A DNA stretch of 64,000 bases from Sclerodactyla briareus (Eukaryota; Echinodermata; Holothuroidea; Dendrochirotida; Sclerodactylidae). A program made the translations under genes and the position numbers. Below, in pieces: positions 32,441 through 44,450 of the stretch. Under the pieces are notes generated by a model. The model saw nothing but the letters and a program-made list of their open reading frames with translations, did not search any database and was not told where the DNA came from. The stretch lies in assembly GCA_026419785.1 (NCBI GenBank), contig JAODTK010000322.1, forward strand, positions 70,001 to 134,000. Reading direction: 5' to 3'. Positions within the stretch are counted from its first letter, which is position 1; each line of letters opens with the position of its first letter.

Positions 32441-35400
32441 TGGGTCTTCACCAAACGGCCTGTTTGTTAAGTGGGGCAAAACTGACCATCGTGAAGGCAA
32501 ATGTTCTCCTATCAGCGACAAAGAATGGCACTGGGTTAACCGAGAATTAACAAAAATGTGGAGAGGCTAAGTATTGACATGTTTTGAACGTCTTATTCAT
32601 GATCATTGTCCTGTTTTAGTTCCTGTTTTTTTCTTGTATTCTTTCCTTTCAAATGGTCTTTCACGTTCTTAGAAAAAAAAAGTTCACTACTGTGTTATTT
32701 TTTGTTATTGTTTCATTTTATACTGTTTTAACATATGTTCAAATTATATATTTATTTGAAGTCCTTGACGTCTGTGTCGATCAGGTGTCACACGCCCCTA
32801 CCACAGTCGATTCAGGAGTTCCCCAGCTCATTGATTAATTGATGGGATATGGTATCCCGCCGCTTAAGTTGTGAATGTATCACTCGGAGTTAAAAACTAC
32901 ACAACGCCCTTCCCGACGCCTCTGACCAGATAATGACATAATAGTTTGCCTATTAATTTGCACTAGATAGAAATCTTACTAACATTAAATGACTTTTTGA
33001 ACTCGGTCACCCTGACTATCAGGTTCACAAAACCAAGGTCTACCATATCTACAGTCCTATTGAAATCAAATGACAGCTGAAAATTATTTTTAATGGCAAT
33101 AAATTATGCAAGTCGGACTACTTAATTAATACTTTTACTTCGCCCGACATCCAATCAGTTCGTGTACACTTTCAGATTGTCATACACACCAAACTGCCCC
33201 ATCGATGCCGCTAAAATCGGTCATGAGATGGCCTCCGGGTGGATTTTCAATATGAATATGCAAATTTTGGCCAATTAGTATGATGGGTGGTCTTCCTTCC
33301 TGCTGATTAATTGCCATTGTGGTCGCATGAAAGCAATTTACCTCCACACGAAATGTCGGCACGAGGACTTTTTACATTCAGAAGAGCCGTCACAAGACAT
33401 GCACATACACGCGACAAACTGACCACTAAACATGAACCGTCAAGCGAGAAAATCAAATTATAGTTGCTTTTTCCTAAGGGCTATGTATTCCTGTAATTTA
33501 CCTTGCTTAAAAAGTGGAAATTCTATCGCGAGAACCTGTTGTTAAAACATCACAGCATGCAGTTCCCTTTTGAAAACCGTAGTCTGTTGCGTCATATTTG
33601 TCGTCCGTATGTGTTTTCTTTTTTATGCGATTGAGATCCCGTCAGGATGCGATAATTCCTCACCACGTGCCGCTGTGGCATGCAATGTAATCCTGTCTTA
33701 AAGTAATTCCGTCGCGCGAAACATTCATTCGCAAACCAAAACGAATTTCTAACGTAAAAAAAAACCCCCCACGAAGTTATACTAGACAAGTATCAGGATT
33801 CGAGAGTTCTGAGATATTTACATGGAAAGCACATAACCATCCTGCATTTCGTGCTGGGTGGGGTTTTCCCATTCTGGTGAAGTTACAGGACATGGGTCAG
33901 AAGTTCACATAGTTTCCAAAATTGACTTGATTCCTGTTTTCATACATTCCGTCATTCAAATTATTTTGTTCTGAGAACTGAATCAAATGTCAATATCTGC
34001 GGGCAAGCTTTTGGATTGGCAAATAATAGCCAGTCTGGCGTTGCGGCCTACATAACGAAAAAACTCATTGATGATTATGTCACTAGGACCAATACCTCGC
34101 AGCCGCAGACGCTAACAATCCTGATGTTGCTCAATGTTTTAATTGTGCTATACGTTGTCCCTTGTTTTCTACTAATCTCGGTGGCATGTAGTATCGGGAC
34201 AAATACAAACCCTCTTGAGCCAGGTCCAGGTTATCGCGATTAACCGGGAGAAAAAGTTGAGGAATCATACGCTGTTTGGGCAGTTTACTCCCTGGGAAAT
34301 TTGATGGCATGAACATACATTTCAAGAAGAACAAAGGCTGTGGGACCGTGAGTCAGACGCTGTTCGTAATATAATGAAATGATTACAATGAAGAGGAACC
34401 GTGGAAACTGTTTGCAGTTATACCTTATACGTGTACACTAATGTGGGGATGGAAGTAACGACGAGAAATAATAACGCATTAATAAATAATAATCGTACTC
34501 TAGAACGTTAGCCGGCGGACGTCTATACCTGGTCGTGTATAGGTAACGATGTTCTGAAGCATACACACCCTGTTGTGTTGGTTACTTCGGTAAACATTCC
34601 ATATAGTGTGTCTCAAGATTTACAACAGTGGTTCAGGGATAAGTTCGTGCCTGTCGTCGTGCGAGGAACAAGAAAGTTGAAAAGCCTCCGAACCATGGTA
34701 ATTGTCTATAATGCTTAGTTTCGATCACAAGCTGAGTAATGTATCCTGCAGCAATTCTGGGACGTAGAATGGCCGCCTCGTTAGGATCGGTTCCCCCCCC
34801 CCCCCCCCGTTCGCCCCACCCTCCCAATAATGAGACATTATATTTAACCAAATATTCACGAGTTGTGATGAATGAAGAACACATTCTGGCATCGGTACTG
34901 GGCTGCCCTCATTTGAAGTAGGGCCCCCTTCCAGGGTGATTGACTCCTGAATTATGTGTGTGCAGACTGAATATATTTCTGGAATAGTTTCGCCTCGCTG
35001 TTACGCTGGGTTACAAAGAAATGGAGAGAATTCCACAAATACCTGTAAAGAGAAGGTCTGGTAATCACTGGACTTTACTGGGAAGAGTCATTGAACGAAT
35101 CATGTTCATTGCAGGAGTGACGATTTGCGGTTAAAGAAAGCGCTAGAAAAACCGCTACGCGTTGTTGAGGCTGAGGCAGAAATGAAGAACGGGGTGCCTA
35201 CTGTTGGTGGATCTGAAGTGCCATTTGATTGACATTGGCACGACCTGCAGAAGGAGCCGTTGTACCGCAGAACTCACCGAGCAATCTTTCGAGGATGGTC
35301 TGTGAGCTCGGACGCTTGTGCAGCAGTACCTCACGAAAACAGGCAGGAATTGCTCAAGAGCAAAAACTGAAAAGAAAACCAAGAAAGACCAAGAAAAAGC

Positions 35401-36929
35401 AGCAGGTAGTGACAAGAAGAACCAAATAAAGTCGTGTGGGGGAGAGGATCGGAGAGGTCTGGAGCCAAAAATGGGCACAACGTCTCCCATCTTGCTCTCA
35501 CTAATTTTAGCATGCATTTATCGAATGTGGGTCTTGGGGGCTTGTCCGGGAAGACAGATAGTGGACTGCGAAGTTAATGGTTTTAAGTTAGTTAGTTATG
35601 GTAATTATTGTTTGTTATTTTGTTGTCTCGGTAGCATGAGTCTCAGAGAATACGGAACTAGGGAAGTCATTTGGCTTCGCGGGAATGAGATGTATAGGTT
35701 GTCCAAACAAAGAGGAGGAGGCTAGGGTGATAAGACAGGAAAAAGAGGCGAGAAGATGCACGCGATATCAGGGCCCGTCAGTTGGAAGTGGAGAAATACG
35801 AAGAAGAAATCCTATAGTAAAAAAGGACGAACCAGTTAATTGGAGATGGATTGAATGATTTATTATTATTGGTTAGTGTGAGCACACAGGTTTCGAATTA
35901 TAGGCAGACGTAGTTAGATGACTGCAAACACTCATGTGTTGTGTGAAATCATTTGAGTCGGTCTTTCCTTCTGTCTTTCTGAAGAAGCCTCGCATTTTTG
36001 TGATAGTTGCAAGGTTGGGTTTTTGTACACATTACAGCATTTGGAGCTCGGATGCCTATTTGCAGACCGCTACCCTCCCCCCTCTACACCAGCGGTAATA
36101 TGACTGTTATAAACTTAGGGGTATAAATGATGCTAATATTCATGGCATAGCAACCCCAGTGGGTGCCAATTCGCAACGTGATGTATGCAATTGTTCGAAC
36201 TATTTGGGGTTTTCACATTTTAATTAGGGTCCAGGCATGTAGTTGAATATTGTCAGTGACCTCGCATACTGTAAAACTTCATTTAGTCAGTGAAAAGGGG
36301 TCAAGAAGGACCAAATCCCATGAAAGACCCTGAGACATATTTAACAGAGGGAGAAATCCCGGATGCCTGAGAATTCGCCCACCAATCTTGCAGAATGAAT
36401 CACAGACTGTTCTGAACGTTCTCCCACTTCTTAGAAGGAAAACCATTCTCAGGATCTAAATAACGTCTGCGAGAAGGAATATTTAAGCTGTCATTACAAC
36501 GAAGCTTGAGGCAGGAACAATATTGGGGTCACATTGCCGAGGAACTCAAAGGAATAGTGAAAAAGGCCCCCTTTAATCCATGAACAATTTGAAAACCTGA
36601 ATCAATCACCTCGAATTCGCTCGCTCCATCGAAGGTAGACCGCACGCATGAATCTTCTCTAGTAATGGTAAATCGATGAGACAGTAAATAATTAGTAGCC
36701 CATCACGTAAAAAAGCGTGTTCAATTACCTGATCATCTTTCAAGAAGTAAGGTGGCCAACTTGGACAGACTACTCCCGATGACGTCTGCTCAAACAGCCT
36801 GACAACATATCTTTAGCAAGGAAACTTATAGGGATTGGGGTCAGTACCTGTTTCTAAACTATTATTATATTGTATCATTTACATTATTTGCTTCCTTGAC
36901 GAGGTCGAAGGAATCCATCAGTCATTACC
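32441..36929. other. Long non-coding stretch
   Basis: Contains a 16-C run (34793-34808), a Lys/Arg/Gln-rich plus frame (35318-35725, 135 residues) overlapped by a minus frame (35155-35517), and a 75-residue frame with one hydrophobic segment (34016-34243). None carries a recognisable domain. No SINE or LINE was recognised. Absence of recognition is not proof of absence. Confidence 0.4.
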
Positions 36930-37915
36930 GGTTGTGGGTGTCAGTGTGTGTATGTGTATGTAGTTACGTCCAGCTTGTGAACACGATAACTCGACACCAC
37001 CTGGAGGGATGAAGGCCCATACTTAGTATGTGTGTTCCCCATGATGAGTACATGACATATCGTTTTGAAGTCAGTTGAGGGTCAACAGAGGTAGTAGTCT
37101 GAAAACCTTGTAAACACGCTAAGTTAGAACGGTTTGAAGGTCCAAGTTGAAATTGGTGCATTAGCTTCTTACAGGAGCCTCCTATTGTTTTTTGGTTTAG
37201 GTCGGGTGTGAATTTCGGTCAAAATAGAAATAGAAAAGTCGATAGACCAAGTCGATAATTTTGGCACAATGGTGGCTTGGAACACGATAACTCGACCCCA
37301 TCTGCATGGATGAAGCTCATAATTGGTGTGTGAGTTCCCACGATGAGCACACGAACCCTATTGGTTTGAGGTCAGATCCGAGGCCACCTGAGATCACCGC
37401 AGGCGACGGTAGAAATTAGAAAATCCTTGTAAACCTGAAAATTATGCTTGATCTGATCCGGTTGGAATTAGGTGTGTGGCTTCATTATCTGAGCAACGGT
37501 ACCCTGTGTAAGGTAGCTGAGAAACAGTAATATTCTGGCTAATTTCAGCTTGTAAACGCATAAACGACCCCACCTAGATGATGATGCTCATACTCGGTAT
37601 TTGTGTTCACTATGATAACTACATTTGCTCCTATTATTTCTAGGGTCAGGTGAGGGGTCAACAGAGGTCAAAGTTGGAAAATCTAGTTAAAAGTTAGGAT
37701 AAGTTGCAATAGTGTGTTGCTTTATTCATTAAAGAGTGCAGGGACCCATGGTTTGAATAAGATAGCCACCATTTTTTGTGGGAAAAATGGGAAAATCGTC
37801 AGTCGTTGTTACAATGTTGCCCATAATGAGCTTGTACATTTGTTCCTTGTGTTGGCCCAGAGGTGTCAGAAATGAGGAAAGGAATCACTAAGAATTGGCT
37901 TTCTGGTTAACGATT
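36930..37915 (+). repeat. Dispersed repeat family A, full-length copy (~985 bp)
   Basis: Begins with a (TG)n-type run and 'acgtccagcttgtgaacac', then contains three rounds of the sub-unit 'cacgataactcgaccccatc' ... 'gatgaagctcat' ... 'cctattg' ... 'gtcagg', and ends at 'aaaggaatcactaagaattg' (about 37878). Open frames inside are short and not conserved with other copies. Confidence 0.75.
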
Positions 37916-38630
37916 GTATTGAACATGGTAGATGTGGCCTACCTTCAGTTCCGAGTAATTTGAACATAGAATCAGGGTTTAATGGAGGTCATTACCTGTT
38001 TCCAATTATCTGATTTCCATGAGATCAGTAGAGTAGTCTTTTGTTCTGATCGCGCATTCAGACGAGGCATTGTGGCAGGTGTGCCTTGCCGGCGTAGGTA
38101 CTTTCTACTTAAGCCTTCCGTGTTATGACCCACACAACCAACAGGATTCGATCTTAGTCCGGCAGAATGTCAGATGATCTAACTACCTGCCCGTACTTTA
38201 TAGTTTGTTCTTCTGGTGAATCATGTCGATGTTAAGGCTATCTAGATGAGTGATATTCGCCGACTACTTTCATCTTATGTACGCTTATGTAAGCCACCGG
38301 TGTCTCCCGCTTGAGAATGTAAGAAATGAGGTAGGTATGACCTGGAGTTTATGCCATTGACTCCCAGATTCACAAACCAGGAGTATTCGCGAAACCCCCA
38401 AGATGTCTGCAAAACCTCTCAGGACGTACATGTCACCTCATTAGCGCCAAGGTATTATCATGCAGTTCATCGTAATTGTCCGACGGGTAGGGTATTGTCC
38501 TCGTGAGAATTATGCACACGAATTTACGTAAGAGAACTCAGAGGAGGGCTAATGCAAAATTACTGACTGGAACGCGAATCCTAGGGGAATATGAATGTCA
38601 TATTGGCACCGCCTGATAATTCAGTATATG
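37916..38630. other. Non-coding stretch
   Basis: No coding or repeat signature was recognised. Confidence 0.35.
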
Positions 38631-38860
38631 CAGTGGCGTATAGCCAGGATTTTTTTTAGTAGGGGGCCATGGGGGTGCCAGGTTGGGAGTGGGGGCAAGG
38701 CATTTGAGATTCAACATGTTGGACATCTAAGCGGAGCGCACCAGGGGTTGGCGCGGATCGTAGCGAGACAACTTTTGTCTGGGAGGACCCGCCAGATTGC
38801 AGGAAACGGCATCTCCCGTGTATTTTGTTGAAGATTGCACAACCAAAAAATTGTAAAATG
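38631..38860 (+). mobile_element. hAT-like terminal fragment (CAGTGGCGT end)
   Basis: Starts with CAGTGGCGTA (38631-38640), a terminus common in hAT-type DNA transposons of aquatic animals. A 'tagccagga'-T8 block and a GC-rich segment ('aagcggagcgcacc', 'gcgcggatcgtagcgag') follow. The internal sequence has no transposase frame. The flanking 8 bases (agtatatg) do not match the flank of the opposite-facing end at 41010. Confidence 0.5.
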
Positions 38861-39639
38861 AAGTTAATTTGGATTCTGGAGGAAACACCTGGTGGCCCAA
38901 TTTGACTTGAACGTTAGTACTAGTGCGACAATTTTGCATATTAGTGATCCTAAAATAGCCTACTATATTTTTTGTGCCGGGATGGGCGAAGAGGTTCCAC
39001 CTGCGCGTATAGGATTTGACCCTTTTCTAATAGGCTACTCCGCATTAGCCATGATTTCACCCAAAACTGAGTTAATACATGCTATGAGTAAAATGCAACA
39101 TTGTTTGGAATGAATGGTCATCTGAGATCACTATAGCGGTCTACCACTGCACACAACGGGATACAGAATCAATTGCTCAGATCAAGGCTAAATTGAGTGT
39201 GTAGAGCTTTCTTAGGGGGTACGTACAAGAATATATGGCTTTTGAGTGGGCGTAAAATATTGGTCATTTGAGAAAGAAAAAAGATTGTGAGAATGTAGTT
39301 CTCGCAACCTCGGAAGACCGGAAGCTTGCCCCGGAACGCCTGTCAAGTGAATCTTTCTACTGAGGGACCTGATTCCTGTGATGTAGAATGAGGGCACTTT
39401 ATTGAGAAAAGTATGAAAAGGTATAGTTCGTTTTTTTTTTTGTGTATGTATGTTTACTCAACACGATCCCACCAACATGCAATGTCCGGTTGTCTCTAGA
39501 TCACTATGGTGGGTCAAAAGTGATTGTGGCACCTTATGCACAATATTATGTGACCAGCGTGATTACAAGAGTCAACTCCCAAGGGGAGCGGGGCGATATT
39601 CGCGCTGTGAATTGAGAATCGAGTTCAGACAGGTGACCA

Positions 39640-40005
39640 CTTCCCTATATATGGGCCGCGTAGCGCGAAAGCTCCCCTCCGGCGTAGGTCCAGGGCTCGC
39701 CTTGGGGCCCTGGAAGTGTCGTATTTTAGATGCTCTCCCTGCAGCCTGAGGCTCATTGGGTAACAGTTTATCATGATTGCGATTTGACAACTGACTGTCG
39801 TGTCAGTCGCCCTTATGCATTGCGTGGTTACTTCTGCGTACCATACCACGACAAGACCGAATGTATGCGAGCGCGCAGTGCGGGTGTCCCTTCGGGGCAT
39901 GGGTCCAGGGTCCGCCTCAGGGCCTGGAGCTGTAGGATTCGAGATGCTTTCAAGTGCAATCTGAAGCTCATTTGGGAACATTTTAATGTGATTTCGGTCT
40001 ACAAG
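39640..40005 (+). repeat. GC-rich duplicated block (~240 bp period)
   Basis: Two related segments, about 39650-39785 and 39865-40000, share the order 'gcgcg..a...g', 'ggtccaggg(c/t)', 'gggccctgga(a/g)', 'gatgct(c/t)', 'ca(g/a)(c/t)ctgaggctcatt'-like blocks. They are diverged (visibly below 80 percent) but collinear. Similar wording occurs at 38700-38860 beyond the hAT-like end. Confidence 0.6.
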
Positions 40006-40229
40006 ATACTAGAAAATTATCAGAAAGTTCATTTAATTCTGTGGCATCATGGAACAGAAGTCTATGGAGGGTGATATAAGCACAGGTCGACATGGCCGTC
40101 GTATTGCAAAGAATCTAGGTATGATCAAGTCGACCAAAATTCACCTGACAATTCCAAAACTAACTTAAATGGGAGGGGGGGGGGGGTGACACGTAAAAAA
40201 AATTATATCTACTGAAGCCGGAACACCCT

Positions 40230-40690
40230 CGCTTGAATTTATTAAGCAGCTGTTCCCCATGATGAGTACCATGTCCTCCATAGTGCCTGGGTGGTCATCT
40301 AAGGTAAGCAGTGTGGAACGATAAGCCCATAATGCGTTGGTTGATGAAACTTTGTGTGTAGCTTTCTTATCGGAATCAAGAACCCTATTATTTTTTCTAA
40401 TGTAGGCCTGGGTTCATTGTGGAAAGACCGGGTTCATTTGGTGGAAAAAGGAATACTTTGAACAGTGATACCTTTGTCAATTTCAGCTGTAAATGGACCC
40501 ATGGGATGGATAAACTCATACTGGCAGGGTTTTCAAATAGTACATGATCTTTTATGTGGGGGATCAAAGCAAAAATCTTGTTTACACGATAAGTATAGAA
40601 GCAGTCCAGTGCAGTCAAGAAAATATTAAGCCCTTTGCATTTTTGTTGAGGTGGGTGAACCATGGTCAAAGGGGGTCTTGTAGAAAAGCA
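40230..40690 (+). repeat. Dispersed repeat family A, diverged copy
   Basis: Contains 'ccatgatgagtacc' (about 40257), 'tgtgtagctttcttatcgg' (about 40354) and 'accctattattttttctaatgtagg'. These match the order of the other copies, but the terminal block is not clear. Confidence 0.5.
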
Positions 40691-40904
40691 GTGTGAACGT
40701 GTGAATGTAATAATACTGGGTGTGGTCGTTTAGAACGAGAAAAAAGAAAGAAAAACGTGAAATCCGCTTGAAGAGCGAGAGAAAATTGTGCCTAATTTTC
40801 ATGGACAGTTGGTCAAAATTAAGCACTTAATGACAAATTTGGTCAATTGTTGTTTTTTGAAACAGAGGTGTAACCTTGGTAAAAAAAAGTGTCTTCCAAT
40901 CTCC

Positions 40905-41010
40905 AGTGGGGAGGGGGAAGGGCAATGGAGGGGGGGGGGGGGGCAATTGGGGGTGGCTGACCATGGCATGGGGGCTGGACCCCCAGCCCCCCCCCCTTGG
41001 CACGCCACTG
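40905..41010 (-). mobile_element. hAT-like terminal fragment, inverted (ACGCCACTG end)
   Basis: Ends with CACGCCACTG (41001-41010), the reverse complement of CAGTGGCGTG, directly preceded by C and G runs and a 'ccatgccatggtcagc'-like segment on the minus strand. It forms an inverted pair with the end at 38631 over nine bases only. The flanks differ, so I list the two ends separately. Confidence 0.45.
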
Positions 41011-42955
41011 ATTGATGATATTGCTTAATATGTGGATGGAATCAGTGTCACAAAATTCTAACTGAATGTCAATTAGTCGAAGTTATGAGGAACAGTATGA
41101 GGCGGTACATAGAATCAAACAAAAGGAGCTCATTATTCACCAAAGTAAGGCCAGTTACTTGAAGGGAACACCACACAAAAAAACAGATAAGGAATTCATT
41201 GGCGCTCCTCACATGAAACGTTTGATTTTGTCACTCTATTGGGAACAGGGAATATGACTCGGGTGACCGCTTTGTATTTAAAAGACTAATAACCGGTTTC
41301 CAGAGACAGTCCTAATCGTATACCTGCATAGTCTCGGACACCGTGAATAGCGGACACTGCTTCTCGTTTTGAACACGTACCGTAGCTACGTAGCAACACG
41401 GTAATAGAACAGTTTCGCGGAACTAATGGAGGGAGGAATTATTATCCTGCAAAATGAGTCGATTACTAGTTCTAAAGCGGATGTCACCTACACACTATAC
41501 CATTAGTGTGTATTCCCTGTGTGTGGTAATATTTGGAACCCCTTGAAAATTGGACGAATGCTCGTAGGTGTCCGGTGACTACAAAAGGACCAGTATAACC
41601 CCATAATAGCTATCCCGGATGGCCTGGTCGTCAAACTCAAATTCAGGTGAGCAGACTGTTCCCAGGAGGTGAAAACATGCTGTTATCACATAGCCAATGA
41701 CGCGGGAGAGCCTGAGACACGGATTGCGGAGCGACGTGGGAGTACCCGTAGACTGGCCCCCGTTGCCATAACATAACCCCGGTCACGCTCAATGATTCTC
41801 AGGTTCCCTACGGAGGAAACGTTAACGGGAGACTTTTCCAACCTCTGTGTAAGCATACTCAGCCGGGCGCGGCGTGGTGGTGAGTAGACTGCTCTCATGA
41901 CGAGAGTGGGCACACTGTTATCATGGAATGATAGCATTCCCTGCTGTACGTTATCTACGACTATATATCTATTAGGAGAGTTATAAAAACTGTAGTTAGC
42001 CTAATCTGCAAAGCCCACTCAGTACCCGCCAAATTCCATGGCTTGAAGAATCATGTTGAGATATCGATGTTCAACTAATTCTATTGATTTCTCGTCTCGA
42101 GTTTTCGATGTTTTGTGTTTGACAACGTCAGTTTACCTTTTTTCCCATATTGGCAAGTTCAAATATGACTTCGTAGCATATTGCTTTATTGAGGAGCGGT
42201 CCGCCAAATGTGCCAAACAGATGTTTGAAAACTAATAACTCAGAACGGAATTCGATATGAGAAAAGGGACATGCCCCTAGGTGTTTCGTGCCAATCTACT
42301 CAGGTTCAGATAGTCTTGTGTAATTTTGAGAGGACGACGAAGGCTAGTATCGTACCTCGAAATGTATGTCCCCAGAGGTATTTATCTAACATGGTGCCTG
42401 AATAGATACATGTGCGGATTATTAGGTCGTTTGGAATATGGCCAATAAAAGGACATCGGTCAGGGTGTTGAGGCATGTGGCGCATTTGATTTTTTTTCAA
42501 ATACAGTCTGTATAATATTCCGCTTCGAATGTTTATTTCGATATTTCCAGACAGGGTGATTTCAGTAGCCTGAATTTCTCAACATTGAATGACTAAGAAC
42601 GGTTCATTATAGTGAACAGTATTACGATGGTTCCAGTTAGTAGGTAGTGCCTTGTTTATTTGATTAATACCCATTTGTGCTGCGCTTTCTGTGCCCCAAG
42701 CGCAACTGTCCACATCCAGCAGGTGGGGCTCAGATCCATTGACTAAAAAGAGGCAAAGCCATGTGACCTTGATCACGAGGCTGAGCTTTTAATTGGCCGA
42801 GTTAACTTTTGTCTGTCGGTTCCAATATCAACCATTATGTCCACACATGGAAGGAAGACGATTGCCAGTTGTCGATTTAAAACAAAAAGTCCTTGATCTA
42901 TTCGGGTTAGTGCTAAGTGGCTAGGCATCCCTCGACTAGCAGTGGAGGCCTAATG
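41011..42955. other. Non-coding stretch
   Basis: No recognisable domain; the longest frame (41937-41686, minus, 83 residues) is unassigned. Confidence 0.4.
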
Positions 42956-42959
42956 TCTG

Positions 42960-43425
42960 TGGAATACCATGCACATTTCGAGATTGTGTGGGTCGGCATA
43001 TCCTTCTCAGTGTCACCAGAAGTTCCTGTTCTTGGTGTATGCACGCCACTTCAAATTGATTTTTGGTGTCCATTTCGTTATGGCACTAAGCACCCGTTCC
43101 ATCGCATCCATTTCATGTCATTGCGCATTTGCTCGGGTGTTCATGGATAACTCTGTATTGCAATCACTGCATGGCTCCTAGTCTCATCTCAGAGCTTGTT
43201 CGACTGCATGTTCCTTCCAGATCTCTAAGGTCATCGTCCAAGCAACAGCCTAAAGTCATGGTATCCGCTCATCCCCAAGTCTACGTGATCGTTCAATATC
43301 TCTATGCATGGGCCTCTGCTTGCTCCTTACTTGTATAATACCCTTCCTGAATCTGTCCGTCTGGGTCCGACTGTAGCTACTTTCACGTCTCGTCTCGAAA
43401 CGTTTTCTCTTCACTAAGCACTTTC
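42960..43425 (+). pseudogene. C-terminus of a CR1/L2/jockey-like LINE RT
   Basis: Several frames together give the well-known tail of CR1/jockey-type ORF2 proteins: 'APSLISELVRLHVPSRSLRSS' in broken form (43175-43245; ELVRLHVPSRSLRSSSKQQ) and then 'LPESVRLGPTVATFTSRLE' (about 43340-43400). Frame changes occur between the two blocks. The next feature is an (ATT)n run (43527-43588), a usual 3' tail for this group, so this fragment may be the rear end of one insertion into which the neighbouring R4/Dong-like element later inserted. The first residues (42960-43130) are diverged and assigned with less confidence. Confidence 0.65.
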
Positions 43426-43526
43426 TGTCTGATGATTCTCCTGTTATGTCTTTGTTGTGTGTTTCTTTGCCTGTTTTTCGTCCTTTGCTTATTTCTTTCC
43501 GTTTTTTTCTCTGCTCTGTGCTTCTT

Positions 43527-43528
43527 TA

Positions 43529-43588
<60 letters not shown>
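43527..43588 (+). repeat. (ATT)n microsatellite
   Basis: About 20 uninterrupted ATT units. It abuts the 3' end of the minus-strand R4/Dong-like element and lies just downstream of the plus-strand LINE tail. The poly-Ile, poly-Tyr and poly-Leu frames here are its translations. Confidence 0.95.
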
Positions 43589-43649
43589 CACATCATTCTC
43601 TACCACACTCCTCATTCAGTTGGACTTCCTCCATCTGCCTTGACCTCGG

Positions 43650-44210
43650 AATCATACCCGGATTCTTAGTATGTGGGCGCTTCGAGGATCGCTTGCTTGA
43701 CTAGTTGGTGGTGTCATGCATTCGTGGTAATCTTCTCAAGGTGCTTTTCCAGTTTGGTGCTGACCGCCCCAAGTGCTTCCGATCACAACTGGGACCACTT
43801 CCGCTCTGGTGTTCCACAATCCTTTATCTCCAGCCTCAGGTCTTGGTATTTTTATAATTTTCTCTTTTCCTTGTCCTTGAGTTCTTATCATTGGGGACTG
43901 CAACATCTATTAACGTGGTGTGTGTTTTCTGTTTGTCCAGGACGATTAGTGTCGGTCTCCTTGCAGCTATGCTCCTGTCAGTGCGTATTTCGAAGTCGTA
44001 CAACAGCTTGACTTCATCTGGCTTCATTACCGCATCCGGATGGTGTATCCATGGCTGATCAGCGACCATCATGCCGTAGTGCCTGCATATCTTCCATGCA
44101 GGGCTGATGCTACACTGTTGTGACGAGTAACGTACTCCCGTGGGGCTAGCGTCTGGCATCCCGCCACCAGGTGGTTGACAGTTTCTTCCATTGCCCCACA
44201 CCTTCTGCAC
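43650..44210 (-). pseudogene. R4/Dong-like restriction-like endonuclease (catalytic residue altered)
   Basis: Blocks: 'ICRHYGMMVADQPWIHHPDA' (about 44110-44050), 'DEVKLLYDFEIRTDRSIAAR', then 'RPTLIVLD' and 'LIDVAVPNDKN' (about 43940-43870); shifted further down 'LGAVSTKLEKHLEKI' (about 43770-43730). The family normally has RPD before the central strand and D in the LIDVAVP strand; together they form the PD-(D/E)xK active site that nicks the target. Here the first Asp reads Thr (RPT), while the second Asp is kept. The gene end at about 43650 is not clean because of frameshifts. Confidence 0.8.
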
Positions 44211-44413
44211 TTGCTGTCGCTTCTAATCCCTAGGATTATGGCTTGGTGGCATTTCGTGTTCAGGGTTCGGTCTTGGGCAGCTGTGATTAGAGCCTCAGTC
44301 TCTATTTTGAGCTCTCTCCGGTGTTGAGCCATCTGTATGCCAATTCCGGGCTGGTAATTTCCTCTATTTGGGGTATTGCCCATGTAGTGCTTTCTCCTTC
44401 CACTTCTTTTCAC
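44069..44413 (-). pseudogene. R4/Dong-like zinc-finger segment
   Basis: The frame contains 'ELKIETEALITAAQDRTLNT' and then 'CRRCGAMEETVNHLVAGC', a Cx2Cx7Hx4C finger with all four ligands present (about 44160-44220), followed by 'REYVTRHNSVA'. In R2/R4-type proteins this finger lies between the RT and the nuclease and helps bind DNA or RNA. The frame is shifted relative to both neighbours. Confidence 0.8.
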
Positions 44414-44450
44414 ACCGACGCTGCCACTGCACTCTGCCTTCCATTCTTTC

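Noticed and set aside
35318..35725. Lys/Arg-rich 135-residue plus frame as a gene
   Set aside because: Composition is low-complexity at the start, it overlaps an opposing 120-residue frame, and no domain is recognised.
38631..41010. A single 2.38-kb hAT transposon bounded by CAGTGGCGT inverted ends
   Set aside because: Inverted similarity stops after nine bases, the 8-bp flanks do not match, no transposase frame lies between, and a family A repeat lies inside.
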